A DNA stretch of 64,000 bases from WHSW01 sp963759295. GTDB taxonomy: Bacteria > Actinomycetota > Thermoleophilia > Solirubrobacterales > 70-9. Below the pieces are notes generated by a model. It was not told the DNA's origin and made no database searches. It saw nothing but the letters and a program-made list of their open reading frames with translations. How positions within the stretch are numbered: position 1 is the stretch's first letter; the number at the start of each line of letters is the position of its first letter. The DNA is taken from NCBI GenBank assembly GCA_963759295.1, contig CAVWYT010000011.1, forward strand, positions 1-64,000, given 5' to 3'. This document shows, in pieces, positions 7,972-16,151 of this stretch. Both the position numbers and the translations under genes were made by a program.

Positions 7972-9033
7972 CTAACCGAGCGCCCGGCGCAGGTCCGCCG
8001 CGGCGCGCTCCGGCGGATAGACATTGATCTGGACGCCGGTGCCGAGCTCGAACCCGGCGGGTGTGGTCAGCCGCGGCAGGATGTCGACGTGCCAGCCGAA
8101 CTCCTCGGCACCGTGCGGGGCGGTTCGCACCCAGAGGTTGAACTGCGGCATCGCGCCGAGCGCCCCGCCCAGCGCCCTCAGGGCCGTGCCGATCATCGCC
8201 GCTCCGCCCTCGGCGTCCTCGAAGCGGGCAGCCGGCCGGCGGGGGATGACTCGCAGCTCGAACGGCGAGCGCGACGCCCACGGGCAGACGAGCAGCGCCT
8301 CGTCGTCGATCGCCACGAGGCGCTCGCGGCGGCGGACCTCCTCGGTGGCGACGTCCTCGAGCTGGTGTGAGCCCATCGTCCGCTCGTAGTAGGCGCGAGC
8401 GCGCTCACGCTCGCGGGCGACCTCGGCGGGGACGAAGTCGAGAGCGTAGAGCTGGGCGTGGGCGTGCTCCAGCGAGGCGCCGGCGAGCGGGCCCTCGTTG
8501 ACGATCAGGTGCAGGTAGGCAGCCCCCTCGTGGGCGCGCATCCGCCGGCGCCAAGCGGCGGTGATCCCGACGAGCGCCTGGTCGGAGAGCTGCGCGAGCG
8601 AGGTCGCGTGCTCGGGGCAGCTGACGATCACCTCGTGGGCGCCGGTCGCCGGCTGGGAGCGAAACAGGTCGGACCCGGCGCCGCGAACCGAGGCCCGCAG
8701 AGGGTCGATCGAGCTCGAGAGGCCGGTTTCGGTGACCCGGCGTTCGGTGCTCACCCCGGCCTCCCCCGGGGGCGGGCCGAGCACCGGGTAGAGGTTCGGG
8801 ACCGAGCGCTGAGTCCAGCCCGGCGTGTCGGGCTCGCCGCCCCCGGGCCGGTTGGCCCAGACCTCAGGCGGGGTGCGGTCCTCGCGGCCCTCACACAGCG
8901 GACACCTCTGCGCCGCGTCCGCGGCGACCTCCGGTCGGCTCGGGTCGAAGGCGTCGGGGCGCTCGGCGCGGGCGGGGGCGAGGATCGCCCGCAGCCCCGT
9001 GAGCTGGTCGATCCTGATCTCGGGCGCGCTCAG
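7972..9033 (-). CDS. galT: GalT-like galactose-1-phosphate uridylyltransferase (HIT superfamily)
   Basis: About 353 residues. Zinc-type cysteines occur in QRCPLCEGREDRTPPE near the N terminus, and the catalytic HIT-like motif is EHAHAQLYAL (HxHxQ, the nucleophile being the second His). The C-terminal half repeats the fold with FNLWVRTAPHGAEEFGWHVDI. The family exchanges UMP between UDP-glucose and galactose 1-phosphate; related bacterial enzymes act on other sugar or nucleotide phosphates, so the substrate is provisional. No ATG, GTG or TTG fits; the best start is CTG at 9033, whose CTGA overlaps the slipin stop, implying translational coupling. Alternatively a base error hides an ATG. Confidence 0.75.
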   Translation of the reverse strand: MSAPEIRIDQLTGLRAILAPARAERPDAFDPSRPEVAADAAQRCPLCEGREDRTPPEVWANRPGGGEPDTPGWTQRSVPNLYPVLGPPPGEAGVSTERRVTETGLSSSIDPLRASVRGAGSDLFRSQPATGAHEVIVSCPEHATSLAQLSDQALVGITAAWRRRMRAHEGAAYLHLIVNEGPLAGASLEHAHAQLYALDFVPAEVARERERARAYYERTMGSHQLEDVATEEVRRRERLVAIDDEALLVCPWASRSPFELRVIPRRPAARFEDAEGGAAMIGTALRALGGALGAMPQFNLWVRTAPHGAEEFGWHVDILPRLTTPAGFELGTGVQINVYPPERAAADLRRALG

Positions 9034-9839
9034 GAGTCGGTTGGCGGCGAAGGCCGATGCGAGGCGGGCGAGGCGACGCTCGACTCCGCTCCGGGCTCGA
9101 TCAGCGGCTTGAGCAGATCGATCGGCAGTGGGAAGACGATCGTCGAGCTGTTGGTGACGCCGATCTCGACCAGCGTCTGCAGGTAGCGGAGCTGGAGCGT
9201 CGCCGGGTTGACGCTGATGATGTTCGCGGCCTGCGAGAGCTTCTCGGCGGCCTGGAACTCGCCGTCGGCGGCGATGATCTTCGCCCGGCGCTCGCGCTCG
9301 GCCTCCGCCTGCCGCGACATCGCCCGCTGCATGTCGGCCGGCAGCTCGACATCCTTGACCTCGACCGTCGAGACCTTGATTCCCCAGGGCTCGGTCTGCT
9401 CGTCGATGATCTGCTGGAGCTCCACGTTGAGGCGCTCGCGCTCGGACAGCAGCGCGTCCAGCTCGGCCTTGCCCAGCACCGAGCGCAGCGTCGTCTGCGC
9501 GATCTGGGAGGTGGCGAGGAGGAAGTTCTCGACCTCGGTGACCGCCTTGTTCGGGTCGATCACCCTGAAGTAGGCGACCGCGTTGACGCGGACCGTGACG
9601 TTGTCCTTGGTGATCACCTCCTGCGGCGGCACGTTCAGGGTGATCGTCCGCAGGTCGATCCGGACCATCTGGTCGATGAACGGGATCAGCACGATCAGCC
9701 CGGGACCCTTCTGGGCGATCAGCCGCCCGAGCCGGAAGATCACCCCGCGCTCGTACTCGCGCAGGATCCGGATCGCGGCGGCAACGATGATCAGGACGAG
9801 GACCGCGACGATCGCGATCACGGCGATGGCGACTCCCAC
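9030..9839 (-). CDS. Slipin: SPFH/band-7 membrane protein
   Basis: 269 residues. One N-terminal membrane span (VAIAVIAIVAVLVLIIVAAA) is followed by REYERGVIFRLGR and the SPFH domain (VPPQEVITKDNVTVRVNAVAYFRV), then a charged coiled-coil region ARAEAERERRAK-like ending in a proline-rich tail. Slipins form cytoplasmic-face or outward membrane scaffolds and are nearly always paired with NfeD, as here: the GTG start at 9839 directly abuts the nfeD TAA. Role inferred: a membrane microdomain or quality-control complex with NfeD. Confidence 0.92.
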   Translation of the reverse strand: MGVAIAVIAIVAVLVLIIVAAAIRILREYERGVIFRLGRLIAQKGPGLIVLIPFIDQMVRIDLRTITLNVPPQEVITKDNVTVRVNAVAYFRVIDPNKAVTEVENFLLATSQIAQTTLRSVLGKAELDALLSERERLNVELQQIIDEQTEPWGIKVSTVEVKDVELPADMQRAMSRQAEAERERRAKIIAADGEFQAAEKLSQAANIISVNPATLQLRYLQTLVEIGVTNSSTIVFPLPIDLLKPLIEPGAESSVASPASHRPSPPTDS

Positions 9840-11189
9840 TTAGCTCGCTCCTTCGGCTGGCTCGGCTGGCTGGTCGAGCGGCCGAACTCGGAGCGTGAGC
9901 CCCTCGACCGCCTCGACGCGCACTGTAGCGCCGCGCTCCCGGACTCGGCGGGCGTCGGCGCCGCTGACTCCGTCCGCCGGCGCCGCGCGCCACAGCGCGC
10001 CGGCGACGAACACCTGTCCCGTGGGAGCGAGCGGCTGGCGCACCTCGCCTATCGCGCCGACCATCTCCTCCCAGCCGGTCATCACGGGCCGATGGCGCGC
10101 CTGCACGACCTTGCGCACGGCGAGCACCATGCCGACGCCGAGCAGCACCGCGACGACGACAACCACCGGCGCCGAGACCTCGACCGCGTCCGAGCCGGTG
10201 TCGAACAGCAGCAGCCCCGAGATTGCCAGGGCGAGCACCCCGATCGCGCCGAGGATGCCCTGCGTCGGCAGATGGGCCTCGGCGATGATCATCGCGATGC
10301 CCGCGATCAGCAGCGAGATCCCGGCGGCGGTGACCGGGAGCTGGGCCGTGCCGTAGGCGCCGAGCAACAGCGAGACGACGCCCAGGGTGCCGGGTATGAA
10401 GAGGCCGGGGCTGAAGATCTCGATCACGATCCCGACGAATCCGACCAGCAGCAGCAGGTAGGCGATCGTCGGGTTGACCAGCAGCGAGAGGATCTCGTAC
10501 TGCAGCGGCATGTCGCGGTCGTCGATCTCGAGGCCCGCGGTGTCGAGGACCTGCGCCTTCGGGCCCCGGACCCGGAAGCCGTCGAGCTCGGTCAGCAACT
10601 CGTCCTCGCTGCCGGCGACGAGGTCGATCGCGTTCTGGGCCAGGGCCTCATCGGCGGTCACGTTCTCGGCCTCGGTGACCATGCGCGCGGCGAGCGCGCC
10701 GTTGCGGCCGTGCGCGCCGGCGAGCGCCCGGATGAACGCGGAGGCGTCGTTCTCGATCTTCTCGCCGAGCGTGCCGCCGATGTCGCCGCCGGTCGCCGAG
10801 ACGGCGCTCGCCGAGCCGATGTTCGTCTGCTCGGACATCGCGGCGACGTCGCCCGCCTCGGTGATGAACGCGCCCGCGGAGGCGGCGCGGGCACCGTCGG
10901 GCGAGACGTAGACCACCACCGGCATCGGCGCCTCGAGCACGTCCTTGACGATCTCGCGCATCGAGTCGTCGAGCCCCCCGGGGGTGTCGAGGCGAATGAT
11001 CGCCAGCGGCGCGCCCTCCTCGTCGGCGTCGTCGAGCGCCGAGGAGATCCACTTGGCGCTCGCCGGGTCGATCGTGCTGTCGAGCTCGATCGACGGCACG
11101 GTCGACGAGCCCTGCGCGTGAAGCGCGCCCGGCGTGATCAGAGCGCCCGCGAGCAGGCACCAGAGCCAGATTCGAAGCCGCGCCCGCAC
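9840..11189 (-). CDS. nfeD: NfeD membrane serine protease-like protein, long form
   Basis: 449 residues: an N-terminal signal segment (WLWCLLAGALITPGALHAQ), a ClpP/crotonase-like protease domain (about residues 35-215) with PGGLDDSMREIV and the nucleophile region ARAASAGAF, four to five membrane spans (about 235-345), and a C-terminal OB-fold NfeD domain (GAIGEVRQPLAPTGQVFVAG). In archaeal homologues a Ser-Lys dyad cleaves stomatin; here the position I would align with the lysine reads AARMVTEAE, so it may be Arg. Pairs with the downstream slipin. A GATAAT hexamer six bases before the GTG suggests a leaderless transcript. Confidence 0.92.
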   Translation of the reverse strand: MRARLRIWLWCLLAGALITPGALHAQGSSTVPSIELDSTIDPASAKWISSALDDADEEGAPLAIIRLDTPGGLDDSMREIVKDVLEAPMPVVVYVSPDGARAASAGAFITEAGDVAAMSEQTNIGSASAVSATGGDIGGTLGEKIENDASAFIRALAGAHGRNGALAARMVTEAENVTADEALAQNAIDLVAGSEDELLTELDGFRVRGPKAQVLDTAGLEIDDRDMPLQYEILSLLVNPTIAYLLLLVGFVGIVIEIFSPGLFIPGTLGVVSLLLGAYGTAQLPVTAAGISLLIAGIAMIIAEAHLPTQGILGAIGVLALAISGLLLFDTGSDAVEVSAPVVVVVAVLLGVGMVLAVRKVVQARHRPVMTGWEEMVGAIGEVRQPLAPTGQVFVAGALWRAAPADGVSGADARRVRERGATVRVEAVEGLTLRVRPLDQPAEPAEGAS

Positions 11190-11195
11190 GGCCCG

Positions 11196-11201
11196 ATTAT
11201 C
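11196..11201 (-). promoter_or_regulatory. -10 element GATAAT of nfeD
   Basis: GATAAT (minus strand) lies six bases before the GTG of nfeD, in the 18-base gap after the TlpA-like gene. No Shine-Dalgarno is present, so the nfeD-slipin-galT run probably starts from its own leaderless transcript. Confidence 0.55.
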
Positions 11202-11207
11202 CCCCCG

Positions 11208-11816
11208 TCAACTCGCGTAGCGGTCGATGTCGGCCTCCAGCTCCGCGGCAGACTGGTACGGGCCCTGCTTGACGTAGACGCGCTCACCACCGGCGTCGTA
11301 GAACGCCGTCGCCGGGAAGCCGCGGAGGTCGAACTCGCTCCTCGCGTCGCCGTCCGGGTCGGTGACGCTCGGATAGGGAAGCGGGAGCTCGGCAAGGAAG
11401 TCCTCCGCGGCGGCGTCGGAGTCCTCGGAGTCGAGCCCGATGAACGCGACCTCGTCGCCCCGCTCGGCCGCGACCCGCTGGAAGTCGGGGAACTCGAACC
11501 GGCACGGCCCGCACCAGGATGCCCAGACGTTGACCACCGCCGGATGCCCGCGCAACGATGCGAGCCGGGCGTCGAGCTCGTCGATCCCGCCGGCGATCAG
11601 CGTGTCGCCGTCGGCGTAGAGCCTCGCCAACGGCGGCGGGGCGTCGGCGAGCGCCTTCTGGTAGTCGATCGCCTGCGAGCTCGGGTTGCCCGACCCCGGA
11701 TCGCCGCCGCCCTCGCCGCCACAACCGCCGAGGACGACCGAAACGGCGACCGCGAAGGCCACCAGGAGGGGCGAATGGAGAGCGCGATTGCCGATCTGCA
11801 GCCCGGTGTGGTTCAA
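11208..11816 (-). CDS. TlpA-like thiol-disulfide lipoprotein
   Basis: About 202 residues. A hydrophobic segment ends in the lipobox VLGGC, so the protein is predicted to be a membrane-anchored lipoprotein outside the cell. The thioredoxin-fold domain carries VNVWASWCGPCRFEFP (CGPC active site) and the cis-proline region LRGFPATAFYDAGG. TlpA/ResA-type proteins reduce apocytochrome c or other exported disulfides, which fits the ccm genes about 10 kb away on the same strand, though that link is inference. The start is uncertain: TTG 11816 gives a normal lipoprotein signal, while the open frame continues to 11936. Confidence 0.82.
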   Translation of the reverse strand: MNHTGLQIGNRALHSPLLVAFAVAVSVVLGGCGGEGGGDPGSGNPSSQAIDYQKALADAPPPLARLYADGDTLIAGGIDELDARLASLRGHPAVVNVWASWCGPCRFEFPDFQRVAAERGDEVAFIGLDSEDSDAAAEDFLAELPLPYPSVTDPDGDARSEFDLRGFPATAFYDAGGERVYVKQGPYQSAAELEADIDRYAS

Positions 11817-11968
11817 TTCAGGTCGGTCCCGTTGTTTCTTGGACCGCAGGGGGGCTGTCGGTTCAGCCGGAGGGGTTCGGCCCGACGCCCGCCTCACCGA
11901 GCTTACTTCGCTCGCCGTCCGCGACATGGAAATCACCCGGCGAGCGCGGGATCGTCTTTCCCCTTCTC

Positions 11969-14515
11969 ATGTCCAATCCGACCGACGTTGCCGCTGAGGC
12001 GGCTGGAGCGCTGAGCGAGGCCGACCTCGGCCGCGTACGCGAGTTCTCGCGGGAGCCGATCCTGCTCGAGGCCGAGACGATCGCCGACCTCACCGCCGGC
12101 ACCGCAAGGCGCCGGGCGGTCGACTCCGCGCTTGCCGAGCTCGATGCCGGGGCCGAGGTGCCCTCGTTCGACTGGCGCCGCGACTTCTCGCTTCTCCTGG
12201 GGCTCGAGCGGCTGCTGTCCGAGGACCGCCCGAAGCTGTTCGATGGCGCCGAGCTCAACGACCACCAGGTCGATGCGCTCTCGGGCACGCTCGCGGCGAT
12301 CACCTCCGAGCTCGAAGGGCCTGAGGGCGAGGCCCGGCGCAACGGGCGAAACGGCGTTCGCCACAACGGCGACACCGTCGCCGAGCCGGCGAACGGCAAC
12401 GGCGCTCCCGAACCGGAGGCCGACGAGGACGAGGAGGTGCTCGCGCCCGACGAGGAGCCGCAGGACTGGGAGGAGCCGACCGACCAGGACGCGGAGGCGA
12501 TCGCCGAGGCTCCCGAGGATCCCGGGGCCAGTCGCCGGTTCTGGTTCGAGCACGCCACCGGAGCCGGCAAGACGGTCGCCGCGGTCGGGTTCATCGAATC
12601 CTCGCGCACCGGCGGAGTGCTGATCCTCACCCACCGGCGCAACCTCGTCGATCAGTTCATCGGCGAGATCTCCGATCGCGGCTACAAGGAGCGGCTCTCG
12701 CCGCCGCTGCTCGACGGCGCCGACCATCCCTACGGCCCGGTGACGGTCGAGACCTACCAGTGGTTCGTGCGCAACGCCGGCCGCGTCTCGGACGCCTACT
12801 CGATCGTGATCTGCGACGAGGCGCACACCGCGCTCGGCGAGAAGACCAGCGCCTGCATCCGCAGCTGGACCGGGCCCGTGTTCATCGGGATGACGGCAAC
12901 CGGGGCGCTGATCGCGCGGCACGTCGCCGACCTGTTCCCGACCCAGACCTCGCGCTTCGATCTCGCCCAGGCCGCCCGTCGCGGGGTGATCGCGCCGCTG
13001 CGCTGCATCCGGATCCCGCCGGGTCCCGGGGTGAGGACGATCGCCAAGGTGCCGCTTCGCCGCGGCGAGGTCGACCAGGACTTCGACCAGGAGGAGCTGG
13101 CCGCTCTGCTCGACCAGGAGCCCTTCAACGTCGCGGTGGCCGACCTCTACCAGTCGCGCTTCAAGCGGGTCGCCGGCGTCGTCTACACGGCCGGCGTCAA
13201 GCACGCCAACAACGTCGCCAAGGCGTTCCAGAATGCCGGCATCGTCGCCCGCGCGGTCTCGGGCGAGACGCCGAAGCGGGAGCTGGCGGAGATCCTCGCG
13301 GCGTTCGAGCGCGGTGAGGTCGACGTGCTCTGCAACGCGATGCTGCTCGCCGAGGGCTGGAACTCGCCGCGGGCGACGATCTGCATGCATCTGGCGCCGA
13401 CCGCGTCGCGGCGCGTCTACCAGCAGCGCGTCGGACGCGTCACCCGCCGGAACCCGGGCAAGGAGGCGGGGCTGGTGATCGACTTCGTCCACCCGGCTAC
13501 GACCCACGACGAAACGATCGTCACCCTGCACAGCCTGCTCGACCGCGACGTGTACCGCGGCGGCGCGATCGTCGTCGGGCCGGTGCGACGCGGACGCGGC
13601 AGGCGCGTCCGGGTCGAGCGCCGCGTGGTGCCGGTCTCCTCCGATCCCGAACGCCGCCTCGCGGTGCTCGAGCGTGAGCTGTGGCGGATCGCGGTCGAGA
13701 ACCTCAACTACTCCGAGCAGCATGCCTGGGCGGCGCTCGCCGGCGCCCGGGTGACCGCCAACAACTGGCGCCGGGCGAAGGCGATGATCCAGCACGACCA
13801 GGCCAAGGAGCTGCGCCGCCGCTTCCTGCTCACCTGCCTGCAGCGCAACCGCAACCACCAGCTGCGGCTGAAGGCGCTGACCGAGATCGCCGCGCTGCGC
13901 GAGGCCGAGCCGTTCGACGACGCCGTCGACGTCGTCGGGACATGGCCCCGCGACGAGCGCCGCGCCGGGGCGAAGGTCCTCCTCCAGGCTCTGGCGGAGA
14001 AGCGGATCGGCCGCCGCGACCAGGCGCAGGCATGGGTCTGGCGGCTGGCGGCGACGACGCGCGAGCTGCACGAGGAGTACGCCGTCCAGCGATGGCCGGA
14101 GACCAAGCGGCTGCTCGGCCTGTTCGTCAACTCCTCTGGCCGAGCGCACGGCCGCAACGCGCGGCGAATCGTCCACGCCGCCCGCCAGCAGGACCGTCGC
14201 CTTGCGGTGGCGCTGCTCGCCGCTGCCGTCGCCCACACCCCCGAGGCCGAGGAGGTCCTGCGCGGCGCCCGGATGCGGATGGCCCGCAAGCCCTCCGCGG
14301 TAGCGCGCGAGCTGCTGCGCAATTTCCCGAGGGGCGGCAAGCGCCGGCGTCGGCGCTCGAAGCGCGACGGCTCCGGGAACGGCGCCGACGCGGACGGTCG
14401 CCAACGCGAGCGGCTCGAGGACGCCGAGCCGGAGGGCGACGGCGCCGCGGCGGCCGACGACGCCGCCGAGGACGACGGCCCCGGCGCCGATGACGTGCAG
14501 GCCGACGCCGACTAG
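11969..14515 (+). CDS. SF2 DEAH-box helicase with long C-terminal extension
   Basis: 848 residues. An N-terminal domain of about 110 residues (FDWRRDFSLLLGLERLL) is followed by an acidic, Gln/Asn/Glu-rich linker to about residue 185. The motor then shows Walker A ATGAGKT (about 195), DEAH (about 284), motif III MTATG, and motif VI QQRVGRVTR (about 485), close to the UvrB/type-III-restriction-like SF2 group. After residue 560 comes an all-alpha region rich in Arg (QRNRNHQLRLKALTEIAALR) and finally a highly acidic tail. Start at ATG 11969 has no ribosome site. It could act on RNA or DNA; no nuclease or methylase partner is adjacent. Confidence 0.85.
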   Translation: MSNPTDVAAEAAGALSEADLGRVREFSREPILLEAETIADLTAGTARRRAVDSALAELDAGAEVPSFDWRRDFSLLLGLERLLSEDRPKLFDGAELNDHQVDALSGTLAAITSELEGPEGEARRNGRNGVRHNGDTVAEPANGNGAPEPEADEDEEVLAPDEEPQDWEEPTDQDAEAIAEAPEDPGASRRFWFEHATGAGKTVAAVGFIESSRTGGVLILTHRRNLVDQFIGEISDRGYKERLSPPLLDGADHPYGPVTVETYQWFVRNAGRVSDAYSIVICDEAHTALGEKTSACIRSWTGPVFIGMTATGALIARHVADLFPTQTSRFDLAQAARRGVIAPLRCIRIPPGPGVRTIAKVPLRRGEVDQDFDQEELAALLDQEPFNVAVADLYQSRFKRVAGVVYTAGVKHANNVAKAFQNAGIVARAVSGETPKRELAEILAAFERGEVDVLCNAMLLAEGWNSPRATICMHLAPTASRRVYQQRVGRVTRRNPGKEAGLVIDFVHPATTHDETIVTLHSLLDRDVYRGGAIVVGPVRRGRGRRVRVERRVVPVSSDPERRLAVLERELWRIAVENLNYSEQHAWAALAGARVTANNWRRAKAMIQHDQAKELRRRFLLTCLQRNRNHQLRLKALTEIAALREAEPFDDAVDVVGTWPRDERRAGAKVLLQALAEKRIGRRDQAQAWVWRLAATTRELHEEYAVQRWPETKRLLGLFVNSSGRAHGRNARRIVHAARQQDRRLAVALLAAAVAHTPEAEEVLRGARMRMARKPSAVARELLRNFPRGGKRRRRRSKRDGSGNGADADGRQRERLEDAEPEGDGAAAADDAAEDDGPGADDVQADAD

Positions 14516-14585
14516 AGTCGGTGGCGGTGCTCGGCAACAACGTCGAGGCCGTCTGCCATCTGCCGGAGCGCTGACGCCCGTCGGG

Positions 14586-15299
14586 TCAGTCGAGCCGCAG
14601 GCTGATCTCGCCCGAGCCGAGGCCGAGACGCGTGCCGTCGGCGAGGTCGACGAGCAGGTTGCCTCGCTCGTCGACGTCCACGGCGCGGCCGGAGCCGGGC
14701 TCGACCCCGGCGCCCTCCCAGCTCACCGCGCGCCCGGAGAGCGCGTCCTGCGCGCGGAACGCGCGCACGGTCGTCGCCGTGGGCGCCTCGACCCAGCGCC
14801 CCAGCGAGGCGCAGATCGCGTCACGCAGGTCGCCGACCTGCACGCCGTGACCGATCGAGGTCGCCGGCCAGCGAAGATCGGCCGGGAACTCGCGCTCGGC
14901 GATCGCGACGTTGACGCCGACGCCGATCACCGCCCAGTCCGGCGGCCGCGCCTCGATCAGCACGCCGGCCACCTTGCGCTCCTCGATCCAGACGTCGTTC
15001 GGCCACTTGATCCGGCAATCCACCGGGGCCAACGATTCGATCGCCTCGCAGACCGCCACCGGAGCCGCGAGCGGAAGCAGCACGTGCTCGAGATCGAGCG
15101 GGCGCAGGACGGCCGACAAGAGGAGCGCCTTGCCGGGTGGCGCCGCCCAGGCTCGCCCGTGCCGTCCGCGTCCGGCGGTCTGCTCGCCGGCCGTGACGAT
15201 CGTCCCGCTCGGGGCCCCGCGCTCGGCGAGCTCGCGGGCGCGGTCGTTGGTGGACGCGGTCTCGCGCAGGTGCAGGTGCGGCTTGCCGAACCCGATCAT
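14586..15299 (-). CDS. birA: Biotin--[acetyl-CoA-carboxylase] ligase
   Basis: 237 residues without the N-terminal DNA-binding domain, so a monofunctional class I ligase. Key segments: ETASTNDRARELAERG, the biotin/AMP loop AGRGRHGRAWAAPPGKAL (GRGRxGR), RIKWPNDVWIEERKVAGVLIE (KWPND with the binding lysine), and the C-terminal SH3-like domain ending LGLGSGEISLRLD. It activates biotin to biotinyl-AMP and attaches it to carboxylase carrier domains. Its ATG overlaps the TGA of the upstream SAM hydroxide adenosyltransferase gene (ATGA), so the two are coupled. Confidence 0.95.
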   Translation of the reverse strand: MIGFGKPHLHLRETASTNDRARELAERGAPSGTIVTAGEQTAGRGRHGRAWAAPPGKALLLSAVLRPLDLEHVLLPLAAPVAVCEAIESLAPVDCRIKWPNDVWIEERKVAGVLIEARPPDWAVIGVGVNVAIAEREFPADLRWPATSIGHGVQVGDLRDAICASLGRWVEAPTATTVRAFRAQDALSGRAVSWEGAGVEPGSGRAVDVDERGNLLVDLADGTRLGLGSGEISLRLD

Positions 15300-16108
15300 C
15301 GGACGCTGAGCACGACGCGCTCACCGGCCGAGAGGTCGAGCAGGCTGGCGGCGTCGCCGCGGTTCACGGCGAGCGCGAGCGAGCGCGCCGAATCGACCAG
15401 GAGCACGATCTCGCCCGGCTCGGCCTCGGCGAAGGTGAGCGTGTAGACGGCCTCGCCCGAGCGCACCCGCCCCTCAACGCGGAGCCGGTCTCCGACCTCG
15501 AAGCCGGCTTCGTCGGCATCGGCGGCCGTGGCGATCAGCGACAGGTTCCCGAACGCGTCCACGTGGCCGACCTCCGCATCGAGTCGCCGGCCCGGCTCGA
15601 TCCGCGGTGGCTCGAGCTCGATCGCCGCCAGCGATCGCGGCTCGATCTGCTCCCCGAGGCCGGCCAGCGATTCGCCGAGCGCGAGCCGCGCGGCGACGGG
15701 GGCGAACAGATCGCGACCGTGGAAGGTGGCCGAGACCGGCTCGAGACGGGCGGGCGAGCTCGAGATCTCGACCGCCGCCGCGGCACCCCCGCAGCGGTCG
15801 AGAGCGAGCGAGAGCAGGCCGTTGTCCGGACCGACGAACCAGTTCGACCCACCCGCCGCGGCCACCGCCACGGCCCGCCTCGCGGTCCCGACCCCCGGAT
15901 CGACCACCGCGAGGTGCACGCCGTCCGGTGCGAAGGCGGTTGCGTTGGCGAGCACGGCGGCGCCGTGGCGGACGTCGTGACGAACGATCCCGTGCGTGAG
16001 GTCGATGATCCGGGCGTCCGGAGCGATCCGCACGATCACCGCGCGGCAGACACCCGCGAACTCGTCGTCGACGCCGTAGTCGGAGAGGAAGGTGATCGGG
16101 CGGGCCAC
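15296..16108 (-). CDS. SAM hydroxide adenosyltransferase (DUF62 family)
   Basis: 270 residues with the family landmarks ITFLSDYGVDDEFAGVCRAV (Asp that binds the ribose), HLAVVDPGVGTARRAVAV, NWFVGPDNGLLS, TFHGRDLFAPVAARLA, and the C-terminal beta domain VDAFGNLSLIAT. This family uses water or hydroxide to cleave S-adenosylmethionine to adenosine and methionine; the related fluorinase and chlorinase use halide. The FHGRD and DPGVG motifs are as in the hydrolases, which have no halide-pocket loop. A TAGATT hexamer seven bases before the GTG indicates leaderless expression of this gene and birA. Confidence 0.9.
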   Translation of the reverse strand: MARPITFLSDYGVDDEFAGVCRAVIVRIAPDARIIDLTHGIVRHDVRHGAAVLANATAFAPDGVHLAVVDPGVGTARRAVAVAAAGGSNWFVGPDNGLLSLALDRCGGAAAAVEISSSPARLEPVSATFHGRDLFAPVAARLALGESLAGLGEQIEPRSLAAIELEPPRIEPGRRLDAEVGHVDAFGNLSLIATAADADEAGFEVGDRLRVEGRVRSGEAVYTLTFAEAEPGEIVLLVDSARSLALAVNRGDAASLLDLSAGERVVLSVR

Positions 16109-16115
16109 GCCGCGG

Positions 16116-16121
16116 AATCTA
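16116..16121 (-). promoter_or_regulatory. -10 element TAGATT of the SAM hydrolase-birA pair
   Basis: TAGATT on the minus strand is seven bases before GTG 16108 with no Shine-Dalgarno, matching the leaderless pattern seen elsewhere in this window. Confidence 0.55.
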
Positions 16122-16151
16122 GTCCGCGCCAGGTGCGCGAGGTTCGACCGC

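Noticed and set aside
9057..12014. 985-codon plus-strand open frame over the slipin, nfeD and TlpA genes
   Set aside because: It is the complement of well-recognised minus-strand genes in a GC-rich genome, with low-complexity Arg/Asp/Gly/Leu composition and no motif.
11933..14404. 823-codon minus-strand open frame opposite the helicase
   Set aside because: It is antisense to clear helicase motifs, with the same low-complexity shadow composition.
14571..14589. Hairpin CTGACGCCCGTCGGGTCAG between the helicase and birA as a terminator
   Set aside because: The stem has a bulge, it overlaps the end of birA, and no T tract follows on either strand.
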